7,609 bases of DNA from Caulobacteraceae bacterium (lineage in GTDB: Bacteria > Pseudomonadota > Alphaproteobacteria > Caulobacterales > Caulobacteraceae): contig CANJYY010000113.1 of the NCBI GenBank assembly GCA_947479185.1, positions 1 to 7,609 of the forward strand, given 5' to 3'. A program made the position numbers and the translations under genes. Below the pieces are notes generated by a model. The model searched no databases. It was given only the letters and a program-made list of their open reading frames with translations, and was not told where the DNA came from. Positions 1 through 6,853 of this stretch are shown here, one piece after another. How positions within the stretch are numbered: the stretch's first letter is position 1; every line of letters starts with the position of its first letter.

Positions 1-2
1 CG

Positions 3-404
3 TTGGACCAGACACCCATCCTTGAACGCCTGACCAAACGGCCGGATTTCCTTTCGGCCGCCAAGGGTCCGTCGTGCGCCCGTGGCGCCGTGGTCGTGCA
101 GCGTCGCGACCGCGCCGACGGCGACTCCCGCATTCGCGCGGGCTTTACCGCAACAAAACGTGTCGGCGGATCGGTGGTCCGCAACCGGGCCCGGCGACGG
201 CTGCGCGAGGCCGCGCGCCTGCTGCTGCCCCAGACCGGACGTCCCGGATCCGACTATGTATTCATCGCCCGGGGCGGCACGACGACGCGCGCCTGGGACC
301 GTCTCCTTGACGATGTGAAAAGCGCGCTGTTAAGGCTCGCCGCCGATCCAGACCCTGCGTCCGCGCAACCCGCCGCGACGTCCGATCCCTCCCGCACCGG
401 TTAG
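3..404 (+). CDS. rnpA: Ribonuclease P protein component
   Basis: Small basic protein subunit of RNase P, which binds the catalytic RNA and helps remove 5' leaders from pre-tRNA in the cytoplasm. The family signature is clear: FTATKRVGGSVVRNRARRRL around residues 48-67, containing the conserved RNR box (60-62) that contacts the RNA, followed by the DYVFIAR strand at 84-90. The open frame is 133 residues, within the usual range of about 110-150. The C-terminal 20 or so residues are a low-complexity Ala/Pro/Ser tail. The first possible start in the window is a TTG at position 3. The true start could lie upstream of the window edge, so the N-terminus is uncertain. The gene stops 6 nt before yidC, as expected for the rpmH-rnpA-yidC neighbourhood, and the two are probably co-transcribed. 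Function is secure from the motif; only the start is open. Confidence 0.93.
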   Translation: MDQTPILERLTKRPDFLSAAKGPSCARGAVVVQRRDRADGDSRIRAGFTATKRVGGSVVRNRARRRLREAARLLLPQTGRPGSDYVFIARGGTTTRAWDRLLDDVKSALLRLAADPDPASAQPAATSDPSRTG

Positions 405-410
405 CGCGAC

Positions 411-2339
411 ATGCCGCAAAACGAATCCCGCAACATGATCGCCTTCATGGTGATCGCGTTCGTCATCCTCATCGGCTACCAGGCCCTGGTTCTGGACCCC
501 GCCAACAAGAAGAAGCAGGCGGCGCTCAAGCGTGAGCAGGCGGTCGCCACGGCCCAGGTCGGCGCGCCGAAGGCGACCAGCGGGCCGACGGTGACGGTGT
601 CGCGCGCCGAGGCTGTCGCCCGCAGTCCGCGCGTCGCCATCGAGACGCCCGCGCTGAAGGGCTCGCTGCGCCTGCAGGGCGCGCGCATCGACGACCTGTT
701 CCTCACCGAGCGCGGCCCCCGCGGCTACAAGTACGGCGAGACGCTGGACAAGGGCTCGCCCCCCGTCGAACTGCTGCGCCCGGAAGGCGCCGAGCACCCC
801 TGGTTCGCCGACTTCGGCTGGACCGACAATATCGCGCCGGGCGTGCCGACGCCCAAGGTCCCCGGCCTGCCCTCGGCCGACACCGTCTGGACCGTCTCCT
901 CGGCCAACACCGTGCTGGCGCCGGGCAAGCCGGTCGAGCTGACCTATGTCGCGCCCAACCGGCTGGTGTTCACGCGCACCATTTCGGTCGACGACAAGTT
1001 CATGTTCACGGTGACCGACACGGTCGCCAACCTCGGCGCAGCGCCGGTCACCATCCGGCCCTATGCCTCGATCCAGCGCCAGGGCCTGCCGCCCCACCAC
1101 GGCAAGGCGCAGAACGTCCATGAGGGCGCGGTCGGCGCCCTGGGCGACCTGCCGGAAAAGGCGTCGCCCGAACTGCGGCTGCTGAAGTTCACCGCCTGGA
1201 AGAAGAAGGCCGAAGACGCCGCCGAGCGGGAGCAGAGAGACGCCGCCAAGGCCGGCCGCGCCTGGGACCCCAACGCCGAGGTGATCGTCAACAGCTTCAA
1301 CTCCACCGGCGGCTGGCTCGGCCTGACCGACAAGTACTGGCTGGCGGCGCTCGTTCCGGCCCAGTCGGAAAAGGTCACCGGCGAGTACGGCTCGGTCACC
1401 AGCGGCGGCGTAAACATCTATGACGCCCACTTCGGCGGCACGCCCCGCATCATCAATCCCGGCCGCCAGGTCGCCACCACCACCCGCCTGTTCGCCGGCG
1501 CCAAGGTGGTCCAGACCCTCAAGGGCTACCAGAAGTCCTACGGCATCCCGATGTTCGAGAACGCCGTCGACTGGGGCCTGCTGAGCTTCCTGACCAAGCC
1601 CTTCTTCATGCTGCTGGAGTTCTTCTTCAGCCATCTGGCCAACTTCGGCCTGGCCATCCTGGCGATGACCGTCTGCGTGCGCCTGCTGGTGTTCCCGCTG
1701 GCCCAGAAGAGCTCCGAGTCGATGGCCCGGATGAAGAAGCTCCAGGAGCCGATGGCCGAGATCAAGGCCCGCTACAAGGACGACCCGGTCAAGTCGCAGC
1801 AGGAGACCATGGCCCTGATGCAGCGGGAGAAGGTCAACCCGATGGCCGGCTGCCTGCCGATTCTCGTGCAGTTCCCGGTCTTCCTGGCCTTCTACAAGGT
1901 GCTGTCGGTGACCATCGAGATGCGGCACGCGCCGTTCTTCGGCTGGCTGCACGACCTCTCGGCCCTGGACCCGACGACCATCGTCAACCTGTTCGGCCTG
2001 CTGCCCTTCGATCCGGCGCACATCCCGCTGATCGGCGGCCTGGTGGACCAGTACCTGCACATCGGCGTGCTGCCGCTGCTCTACGGCTTCACCATGTGGC
2101 TGGTCACGGCGATGAACCCGCCGGCGCCGGACCCCATGCAGCAGCGCATCTTCCAGCTGATGCCGATCATGTTCACCTTCATCATGGCCGCCTTCCCGGC
2201 CGGCCTGCTGGTCTACTGGACCTTCTCGAACGTGTTCTCGATCTTCCAGCAGTACGTGATCATGCACCGGCTCAAGACCGAGAACCCGATCGACACCTTC
2301 ATCGCCCGCATCCGCGGGGAGGGTAAGGCGCCCGCGTGA
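411..2339 (+). CDS. yidC: Membrane protein insertase YidC
   Basis: Inner-membrane insertase (YidC/Oxa1/Alb3 family) that inserts and folds membrane proteins alone or with SecYEG. The 642-residue protein has the Gram-negative layout. TM1 is near residues 9-27, a large periplasmic beta-sandwich domain runs to about 375, and a C-terminal Oxa1-type five-helix core follows. The conserved groove arginine is seen as R424 in [10 protein letters not shown] (TM2). A charged cytoplasmic hairpin follows at about 434-473, then [20 protein letters not shown] from N476 leads into TM3. The last segment has [12 protein letters not shown] and the [10 protein letters not shown] motif. It is longer than the 548-residue E. 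coli protein, partly through an approximately 30-residue loop (about 522-552) between TM3 and TM4, a style I recognise from alphaproteobacteria. There is no strong Shine-Dalgarno, so translation may depend on coupling to rnpA 6 nt upstream. The TGA stop overlaps the GTG start of engB. Confidence 0.97.
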   Translation: MPQNESRNMIAFMVIAFVILIGYQALVLDPANKKKQAALKREQAVATAQVGAPKATSGPTVTVSRAEAVARSPRVAIETPALKGSLRLQGARIDDLFLTERGPRGYKYGETLDKGSPPVELLRPEGAEHPWFADFGWTDNIAPGVPTPKVPGLPSADTVWTVSSANTVLAPGKPVELTYVAPNRLVFTRTISVDDKFMFTVTDTVANLGAAPVTIRPYASIQRQGLPPHHGKAQNVHEGAVGALGDLPEKASPELRLLKFTAWKKKAEDAAEREQRDAAKAGRAWDPNAEVIVNSFNSTGGWLGLTDKYWLAALVPAQSEKVTGEYGSVTSGGVNIYDAHFGGTPRIINPGRQVATTTRLFAGAKVVQTLKGYQKSYGIPMFENAVDWGLLSFLTKPFFMLLEFFFSHLANFGLAILAMTVCVRLLVFPLAQKSSESMARMKKLQEPMAEIKARYKDDPVKSQQETMALMQREKVNPMAGCLPILVQFPVFLAFYKVLSVTIEMRHAPFFGWLHDLSALDPTTIVNLFGLLPFDPAHIPLIGGLVDQYLHIGVLPLLYGFTMWLVTAMNPPAPDPMQQRIFQLMPIMFTFIMAAFPAGLLVYWTFSNVFSIFQQYVIMHRLKTENPIDTFIARIRGEGKAPA

Positions 2340-2974
2340 CCGAGCTGTTCGACGACGAGGCCCTCGAGGCCGCCCGGGTTCTGTTCGCCCACCCCTGCGA
2401 ATTCATGATGGGGGCGGTGAAGATGGACGGGCTGCCGCCGGCGGACCTGCCGGAGGTGGCCTTCGCCGGCCGCTCCAACGTCGGCAAGTCGAGCCTGATC
2501 AACGCCCTTGTCGGCCAGAAGTATCTGGCCCGCGCCTCGAACGAGCCGGGCCGCACGCGGGAGATCAACTTCTTCGTGCTGGACGCCAAGCTGCGGCTGG
2601 TCGACCTGCCGGGCTACGGCTTCGCCCGGGTCTCGCGCACCTCGAAGGACAAGTTCCAGAACCTCGGCCGCCAGTATCTGCGCGGCCGGCCGAACCTGAA
2701 GCGGGTCTATCTGCTGATCGACTCCCGGCACGGCCTCAAGGAGCCAGACACCGAGGCGCTCGACGCCCTCGACACGGCCGCGGTCTCCTACCAGATCATC
2801 CTGACCAAGGCCGACAAGATCAAACCGGCCGAGGTCGAAGCGGTCGTCGCGAAGACCACGGCCCAGATCGCCAAGCGTCCGGCCGCCTTCCCGCGCGTGC
2901 TGGCCACCTCCTCGGAGAAGGGGACCAACATGCCCCTCCTGCGCGCCGAGATCATGGCGACGTGTGAGGTCTAG
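2336..2974 (+). CDS. engB: Ribosome biogenesis GTP-binding protein EngB (YihA/YsxC)
   Basis: Essential-type small GTPase that acts in late assembly of the large ribosomal subunit. All GTPase motifs are visible in the 212-residue product: G1 GRSNVGKS (45-52), G2 threonine in GRTREINFF (T74), G3 DLPGYG (90-95), G4 TKAD (157-160) and G5 TSSEKG (191-196). Length matches the family at about 200-215. The chosen start is the GTG at 2336. It overlaps the yidC stop in a GTGA arrangement, and a purine-rich GGGGAGGG stretch lies about 12 nt upstream, which supports translational coupling. It is the last gene of the rnpA-yidC-engB cluster. Immediately after its TAG begins an inverted-repeat element and then a convergent amidohydrolase gene. 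In related genomes argB often follows engB (from memory), so the downstream neighbour may have been changed here. Confidence 0.96.
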   Translation: MTELFDDEALEAARVLFAHPCEFMMGAVKMDGLPPADLPEVAFAGRSNVGKSSLINALVGQKYLARASNEPGRTREINFFVLDAKLRLVDLPGYGFARVSRTSKDKFQNLGRQYLRGRPNLKRVYLLIDSRHGLKEPDTEALDALDTAAVSYQIILTKADKIKPAEVEAVVAKTTAQIAKRPAAFPRVLATSSEKGTNMPLLRAEIMATCEV

Positions 2975-3094
2975 GTGCGTCCTTCGAGACGCGATCCATC
3001 AGGATCGCTCCTCAGGATGACGTGCAGAGGTGGACTGCAATAATATTCGTCATGGTGAGGAGCGAGCCTCAAGCGAGCGTCTCGAACCACGCAC
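2975..3094. repeat. Bipartite inverted repeat (REP/BIME-like) between convergent genes
   Basis: Two arms of 47 nt (2975-3021) and 46 nt (3049-3094) are imperfect reverse complements of each other around a 27-nt AT-richer centre. Read outward-in, both arms share GTGCGT, then TTCGAGACGC, then TCGCTCCTCA, then ATGAC. Within each arm the ends can pair with each other. Arm 1 also has a perfect inner 7-bp stem, GCGATCC/GGATCGC (2991-2997 with 3002-3008, loop ATCA). At two positions the arms differ by paired changes (CC..GG in arm 1, GG..CC in arm 2) that keep the within-arm stem. The element begins at the base after the engB stop and ends one base before the amidohydrolase stop, so it is the entire intergenic sequence. 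It resembles the dispersed GTCATCCTGAGGAGCGAG-type repeats of alphaproteobacteria. A role as a bidirectional 3' end or transcript stabiliser is inferred. Confidence 0.85.
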
Positions 3095-3095
3095 A

Positions 3096-4370
3096 CTACC
3101 GCCCGCGCACCACCACGCCGCCCTTCATTACGAACGCCACGTGCTCGAGCACGCTCACATCGGCCAGCGGATCGCCCTGGACGGCGATCAGGTCGCCCCA
3201 GCGACCGACGGCCACCTGTCCGACGTCGCCGGGCTGGTCGAGGGCCGCGGCGGCGTTGATCGTCGCGGCCTGGATGGCCTGCAGCGGCGTGGCGCAGTAG
3301 CGGACCATCACGGCGAACTGTTTGGCGTTCCAGCCGTGCGGATAGATGCCTGCGTCGGTGGAGTAGACCTGTTTCACCCCGGCCTTCACCGCCTTGCAGA
3401 AGTTCTGCCGCTGGGCCTCGCCGATGTCGTGGTCCTTCTTAATCTCGCTCTCGCGCACCCCGTTCGCCCGGCCCTCGGCCTGGGTGTAGTCGGTGTTGTA
3501 GATGTCCATGCCGAAGGCGGCGCCGTACTTGAGCGCCAGCTTGACGCCCTCGTCGTCGACGAGGCTGGCGTGTTCGATAGTGTCGACCCCGCCGAGGATC
3601 GCCGCGCGGATGCCTTCGGGGCCGTGAGCGTGGGCGGCGACCTTCATGCCGTCCATGTGCGCCTCCTCGACGATCGCCCGGATCTCCTCGACGGACAGTT
3701 GCTGGACGCCGACCGCGTCATTGGAGAAGACGCCGCCCGTGGCGCAGATCTTGATCACCTTCGCGCCGTACTTCTTCATCGTCCGGACCATCCGGCGGGC
3801 CTCGTCCGGGCCGTTGAACACGCCCGGCGAGGTCATGTTCACCGACGGGGGGAAATAGGTCGTGTCGCAATGGCCGCCCGTGGCGCCCAGGGCGTAGCCG
3901 GCCGGGGTGATGCGCGGTCCGGGAATGATCCCCTGGTCGATCGCCTGCATCAGGGCCACGTCGTTGTAGCGGTCGGCGCCGACGTTGCGCACCGAGGTGA
4001 AGCCGGCGTTCAGGGTCGCCGCCGCGTTGGGCACGGCGACCACGGCCCAGAAGCTGTCGGTGAAGGCCAGGCCCGTGTAGCCGCCGTACTTCGGCGAGGA
4101 GTCGAGATGCACATGCATGTCGATCAGGCCGGGCAGCAGCGTGAGACCGGGGAGGTCGACCTTTTCGGCGTCGGCGGGAACGGTCATCGTCGCCTGGGTT
4201 CCCACGGCGGTGATGCGGCCGTCGGTGATCACCACCATCGGCTGCTCGACGTATTTTCCGGTCGCCACATCGAGCAGGCGGGCGGCGGTCACGACCACCG
4301 TCTTGGCCTCGGCGACCCCGCCGGAAGACACGGCCAGGGCCAGGGTGAAGGCGGCAGTAGCGCGACGCAT
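3096..4370 (-). CDS. Secreted metal-dependent amidohydrolase, dipeptidase-like
   Basis: Amidohydrolase-superfamily enzyme, predicted to hydrolyse an amide or peptide bond with a metal centre in the periplasm. With the ATG at 4370 the protein has 424 residues and starts with a signal peptide (MRRATAAFTLALAVSSGG, probable cleavage after AEA at 22). An upstream in-frame TTG at 4394 would add eight residues before the charged n-region and is less likely. Metal-site motifs are in order: HVH (H86, H88) in LPGLIDMHVHLD, the candidate carbamylated lysine K207 in KVIKICATGG, a histidine of VAAHAHG (247-249), H267 in TIEHAS and D339 in STDAG. The C-terminal GDLIAVQGDPL segment closes the small beta domain. 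The overall pattern resembles the Xaa-Pro/Xaa-Arg/Lys dipeptidase-like branch described in Caulobacter, so a dipeptidase is my best guess. Imidazolonepropionase-like hydrolases share much of it, and the substrate is not determined here. It is transcribed alone, convergent with engB and divergent from the GNAT gene. Confidence 0.88.
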   Translation of the reverse strand: MRRATAAFTLALAVSSGGVAEAKTVVVTAARLLDVATGKYVEQPMVVITDGRITAVGTQATMTVPADAEKVDLPGLTLLPGLIDMHVHLDSSPKYGGYTGLAFTDSFWAVVAVPNAAATLNAGFTSVRNVGADRYNDVALMQAIDQGIIPGPRITPAGYALGATGGHCDTTYFPPSVNMTSPGVFNGPDEARRMVRTMKKYGAKVIKICATGGVFSNDAVGVQQLSVEEIRAIVEEAHMDGMKVAAHAHGPEGIRAAILGGVDTIEHASLVDDEGVKLALKYGAAFGMDIYNTDYTQAEGRANGVRESEIKKDHDIGEAQRQNFCKAVKAGVKQVYSTDAGIYPHGWNAKQFAVMVRYCATPLQAIQAATINAAAALDQPGDVGQVAVGRWGDLIAVQGDPLADVSVLEHVAFVMKGGVVVRGR

Positions 4371-4469
4371 GTTGGGAACCCCCGATAGGATCAAGCTGGA
4401 CTCTTAGCCTCGCTTCGGCCGCTCTCGCCAGCGCGAAGTCGCCCCCCGGCCTAAACGCTCCCTCAAGGG

Positions 4470-4486
4470 TTGGCCGCTAGCTTGCT
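4470..4486 (+). promoter_or_regulatory. Candidate sigma-54 (RpoN) -24/-12 promoter
   Basis: The 17-mer TTGGCCGCTAGCTTGCT matches both halves of the RpoN consensus YTGGCACGNNNNTTGCW: TTGGC at the -24 half and TTGCT at the -12 half, but not the ACG between them. The invariant GG (4472-4473) and GC (4484-4485) are separated by exactly 10 nt, as required. The predicted start of transcription is near 4497, about 21 nt before the GTG of the acyltransferase gene, leaving room for its ribosome binding site. It lies in the only divergent intergenic region of the window. A chance match cannot be excluded in one sequence. Confidence 0.45.
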
Positions 4487-4495
4487 CCGCGGCCA
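4471..4495. promoter_or_regulatory. Perfect 7-bp inverted repeat overlapping the candidate promoter
   Basis: TGGCCGC (4471-4477) and GCGGCCA (4489-4495) are perfect reverse complements separated by 11 nt. They bracket the -24/-12 elements and run up to the expected transcription start. It could be an operator for a dimeric regulator whose binding would block the promoter. Its left arm is mostly the -24 element, so one of the two readings may be coincidental. Confidence 0.35.
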
Positions 4496-4503
4496 CAAAG
4501 CCA

Positions 4504-4509
4504 GGGGAG
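4504..4509 (+). promoter_or_regulatory. Ribosome binding site deciding the acyltransferase start
   Basis: GGGGAG ends 8 nt before the GTG at 4518 and is a good Shine-Dalgarno sequence. It supports that GTG over the longer in-frame TTG start at 4470, which would put the ribosome site inside the coding region and add 16 residues that do not look like part of the family. Confidence 0.7.
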
Positions 4510-4517
4510 CGTTACGC

Positions 4518-5609
4518 GTGAAGATCGATGTCGTCAGACCCTGGGAGCTGACCGCCTACGCCGTCGAACGGTGGGCGGCCCTGCAGGCGGCCGACCCCGC
4601 CCTGGACAGTCCCTTCCTCTCGCCGCACTGGCCCCGGGCCGTGGCGCGGGCGCAGGGACAGGACGCCGGGTCCGACCGCGGCCTTCGGGTCGCCGTCCTG
4701 GGCGGCCTGACGGATCCGAAGGGCTTCATGGCCGCCCGCGTCGGCGCCTTCACCGCCATGCCGGCGGGCGCGCCGATGTGCGACTACCAGGGCCTGGTGG
4801 CGGAACCCGGACTGAAGGTCGAACCCCGCCGGATCGCCGAGGCTCTCGGCGTCGGTCGCCTCGACTTCTGCCACATGCTGGAGGACCAGGCCCTGTTCGC
4901 GCCGATGGCGCGCGGCCGCGAGGACTCCTTCGTCATCGACGTCGGCGACGGCTACGCCGCCTATGAGGCAGAGCGGAAGGCCGCCGGCGTCTCGGTGCTC
5001 AAGGACACCGACAGGAAGCGCCGCAAGGTCGAGCGTGAGCTGGGACCGGTGACCTTCACCGCCTTTTCCCGCTCGAAAGCCGACTTCGACCAGCTGATCG
5101 CCTGGAAGCAGGCCCAGTGGCGCGCGACCGGCCAGACCGACCTGTTCGCCGCCGGCTGGCCGCTGGCCCTGGCGCGCAACCTGTTCGCCAGCCGCGACCC
5201 GGACTTCGGCGGCGCGCTGTTCACCCTGCACATCGGCGAACAGCTGGCGGCGGCGCAGCTGAACCTGCGCGGCGGGCGCAACATCCACAGCTGGATCATC
5301 AGCCATGATCCGCAGGTCGAGCGCTATTCACCCGGCATGCTGCTGTTCCAGGACATGCTGCGCTGGATGGACCACGCGCCCTACAGCCGCGTCGATCTCG
5401 GGGCCGGGGACTACCGCTTCAAGCGCGAGCTCTCGAACGTGCGGGTCGGCGTCACCCACGGCTTCATCGGCGCCCCGTCGGCCTCGGCGCTGATGCGTGA
5501 GACGGCCTACGCCCTGCGCAAGGCGGCCGAGTCGCTGCCACTGGGCCGGATGTCCGAACTGCCCGGAAAGGCCATGCGGCGGCTTGACCTCATGCGGGGT
5601 TTGCGGTGA
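4518..5609 (+). CDS. GNAT-family acyltransferase, BcsL/CelD (FemAB-like) type
   Basis: Predicted N-acyltransferase of 363 residues with the double GNAT/FemAB-like fold (Acetyltransf_6, the BcsL/CelD group), often found in exopolysaccharide or envelope-polymer synthesis. The N-terminal half (about 1-140) is the divergent first lobe. The second lobe runs from the basic KDTDRKRRKVERELG (162-176) through WKQAQW, the beta-strand region ALFTLHIGEQLAAAQLNLR, and YSPGMLLFQDML (270-281). It ends in DLGAGDYRFKREL (293-305), the most recognisable signature of the group. I see no signal peptide or membrane segment, so it should be cytosolic. A start at GTG 4518 is chosen because of the GGGGAG just upstream. 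The gene is divergent from the amidohydrolase, sits behind a candidate sigma-54 promoter and is followed 31 nt later by threonine dehydratase. Caulobacter HfsK, a holdfast-modifying GNAT protein, is of this general type. Orthology is only a hypothesis, and the acyl donor and acceptor are unknown. Confidence 0.8.
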   Translation: MKIDVVRPWELTAYAVERWAALQAADPALDSPFLSPHWPRAVARAQGQDAGSDRGLRVAVLGGLTDPKGFMAARVGAFTAMPAGAPMCDYQGLVAEPGLKVEPRRIAEALGVGRLDFCHMLEDQALFAPMARGREDSFVIDVGDGYAAYEAERKAAGVSVLKDTDRKRRKVERELGPVTFTAFSRSKADFDQLIAWKQAQWRATGQTDLFAAGWPLALARNLFASRDPDFGGALFTLHIGEQLAAAQLNLRGGRNIHSWIISHDPQVERYSPGMLLFQDMLRWMDHAPYSRVDLGAGDYRFKRELSNVRVGVTHGFIGAPSASALMRETAYALRKAAESLPLGRMSELPGKAMRRLDLMRGLR

Positions 5610-5640
5610 AGGCTGACGCCCCCGCCCGCTAGCAGACCCC

Positions 5641-6843
5641 ATGACCATCACCCTCGACGACATCAAGGCCGCCGCCGCCCGGCTGGAAGGCCACGTAGAG
5701 CGCACGCCGTGCCGCTATTCCCGAACCCTGTCGGAAATCACCGGCGCCCAGGTGTGGGTCAAGTTCGAGAACCTGCAGTTCACCGCCGCCTACAAGGAAC
5801 GAGGCGCGCTGAACAAACTGCTGCTGCTGAGCGACGAGGAACGGTCGCGCGGCGTGATCGCGGCCAGCGCCGGCAACCACGCCCAGGGCCTGGCCTATCA
5901 CGGCGCCCGCCTCGGCGTGCCGGTGACCATCGTCATGCCCAAGGGCACGCCGTTCGTGAAGGTCGAACACACCCGCCAGCACGGCGCCAACGTGGTCATC
6001 TTCGGCGACACCTATGACGAGGCGGCCGCCCACGCCCAGCTGCTGCGCGAAGAGCGCGGCCTGACCTTCGTCCATCCGTTCGACGACTACGACGTGATGG
6101 CCGGCCAGGGCACGATCGCGCTGGAAATGCTGGAAGATGTGCCCGACCTCGAGATCCTGCCCGTGCCGATCGGCGGCGGCGGCCTGATCAGCGGCGTGGC
6201 CACGGCGGCCAAGGCGATCAATCCCAACATCCGCATCATCGGCTGCGAGCCGGCGCTGTTCCCCAGCTTCACCGCCCGCATGCGCGGCCTGAACGCCGAG
6301 GCCGGCGGCCAGACCATCGCCGAAGGCATCGCGGTCAAGGAAGTCGGGACCAAGACCTACGCCGTCGCCCGGCCGCTGATCGACGACGTGCTGCTGCTGG
6401 AAGAGCCCTACATCGAGCGGGCCGTGGCGCTGTACTGCAACGTCGAGAAGACCATCGCCGAGGGCGCCGGCGCGGCCTCGCTGGCAGCCCTGCTGGCCTA
6501 TCCCGAGCGGTTCCGCGGCAAGAAGTGCGGCCTGATCCTCTGCGGCGGCAACATCGACACCCGCCTGCTGGCCTCGGTGCTGACCCGCGAGCTGGTGAGG
6601 GCCCAGCGCCTGTGCAGCCTGCGCATCATCGGCGACGACCGTCCCGGCCTGCTGGCCACCGTCAGCCGGGTGATCGGCGAGATGGGCGGCAATATCATCG
6701 AGGTGGCCCACAACCGCCTCGCCCTCGACGTGCCGGCCAAGGGCGCGGAGTTCGACATCATGATCGAGACCCGCGACGCCCAGCACACCCACGAAATCAT
6801 GGACGCCCTGCGCGAGAGCGGTTACCCGCCCCGCTTCGTCTAG
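5641..6843 (+). CDS. ilvA: Threonine ammonia-lyase (threonine dehydratase), medium form with one ACT domain
   Basis: PLP enzyme converting L-threonine to 2-oxobutanoate and ammonia, the entry step from threonine to isoleucine, or a catabolic route. The 400-residue protein has the fold-type II catalytic domain at 1-315. The PLP lysine is K52 in FTAAYKERGALNK, the substrate/PLP loop is SAGNHAQG (76-83), the glycine-rich phosphate-binding loop is GGGGLISG (178-185), and CGGNID is at 301-306. A single C-terminal ACT domain follows at about 325-400 (LRIIGDDRPGLLATVSRVIG). E. coli biosynthetic IlvA (about 514 residues) has two ACT-like units and TdcB (about 330) has none, so this is the intermediate one-ACT class. 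Whether it serves isoleucine synthesis or breakdown cannot be read from sequence. The start ATG has only a weak upstream Shine-Dalgarno. It may be co-transcribed with the acyltransferase 31 nt upstream and the isomerase 10 nt downstream. The isolated aromatic Y51 (SFK in many relatives) is unremarkable. Confidence 0.93.
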   Translation: MTITLDDIKAAAARLEGHVERTPCRYSRTLSEITGAQVWVKFENLQFTAAYKERGALNKLLLLSDEERSRGVIAASAGNHAQGLAYHGARLGVPVTIVMPKGTPFVKVEHTRQHGANVVIFGDTYDEAAAHAQLLREERGLTFVHPFDDYDVMAGQGTIALEMLEDVPDLEILPVPIGGGGLISGVATAAKAINPNIRIIGCEPALFPSFTARMRGLNAEAGGQTIAEGIAVKEVGTKTYAVARPLIDDVLLLEEPYIERAVALYCNVEKTIAEGAGAASLAALLAYPERFRGKKCGLILCGGNIDTRLLASVLTRELVRAQRLCSLRIIGDDRPGLLATVSRVIGEMGGNIIEVAHNRLALDVPAKGAEFDIMIETRDAQHTHEIMDALRESGYPPRFV

Positions 6844-6847
6844 GAGA
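6842..6847 (+). promoter_or_regulatory. Ribosome binding site for the FKBP lipoprotein
   Basis: AGGAGA overlaps the TAG stop of the threonine dehydratase gene and ends 6 nt before the ATG at 6854. It is the clearest Shine-Dalgarno sequence in the window and fixes that start. The overlap suggests the two genes are read from one transcript. Confidence 0.75.
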
Positions 6848-6853
6848 CAGACA

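Noticed and set aside
330..2267. A 645-codon open frame on the minus strand covering almost all of yidC
   Set aside because: The product is rich in His, Arg, Gln, Gly and Asp with no recognisable domain, the pattern produced by reading a GC-rich gene on its antisense strand. YidC motifs on the + strand are unambiguous.
3030..4388. A 452-codon open frame on the plus strand over the amidohydrolase gene
   Set aside because: Composition is typical antisense (His/Gly/Val/Asp-rich), and it begins inside the palindromic repeat. The minus-strand protein has a signal peptide and a full set of metal-binding motifs.
4371..4394. An upstream TTG start for the amidohydrolase adding eight residues
   Set aside because: The ATG at 4370 gives a normal signal peptide beginning MRR; the extension would place uncharged residues before it.
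4470..4517. An N-terminal extension of the acyltransferase starting at TTG 4470
   Set aside because: It would translate across the candidate promoter and the ribosome site GGGGAG at 4504-4509. The GTG at 4518 is correctly spaced from that site.
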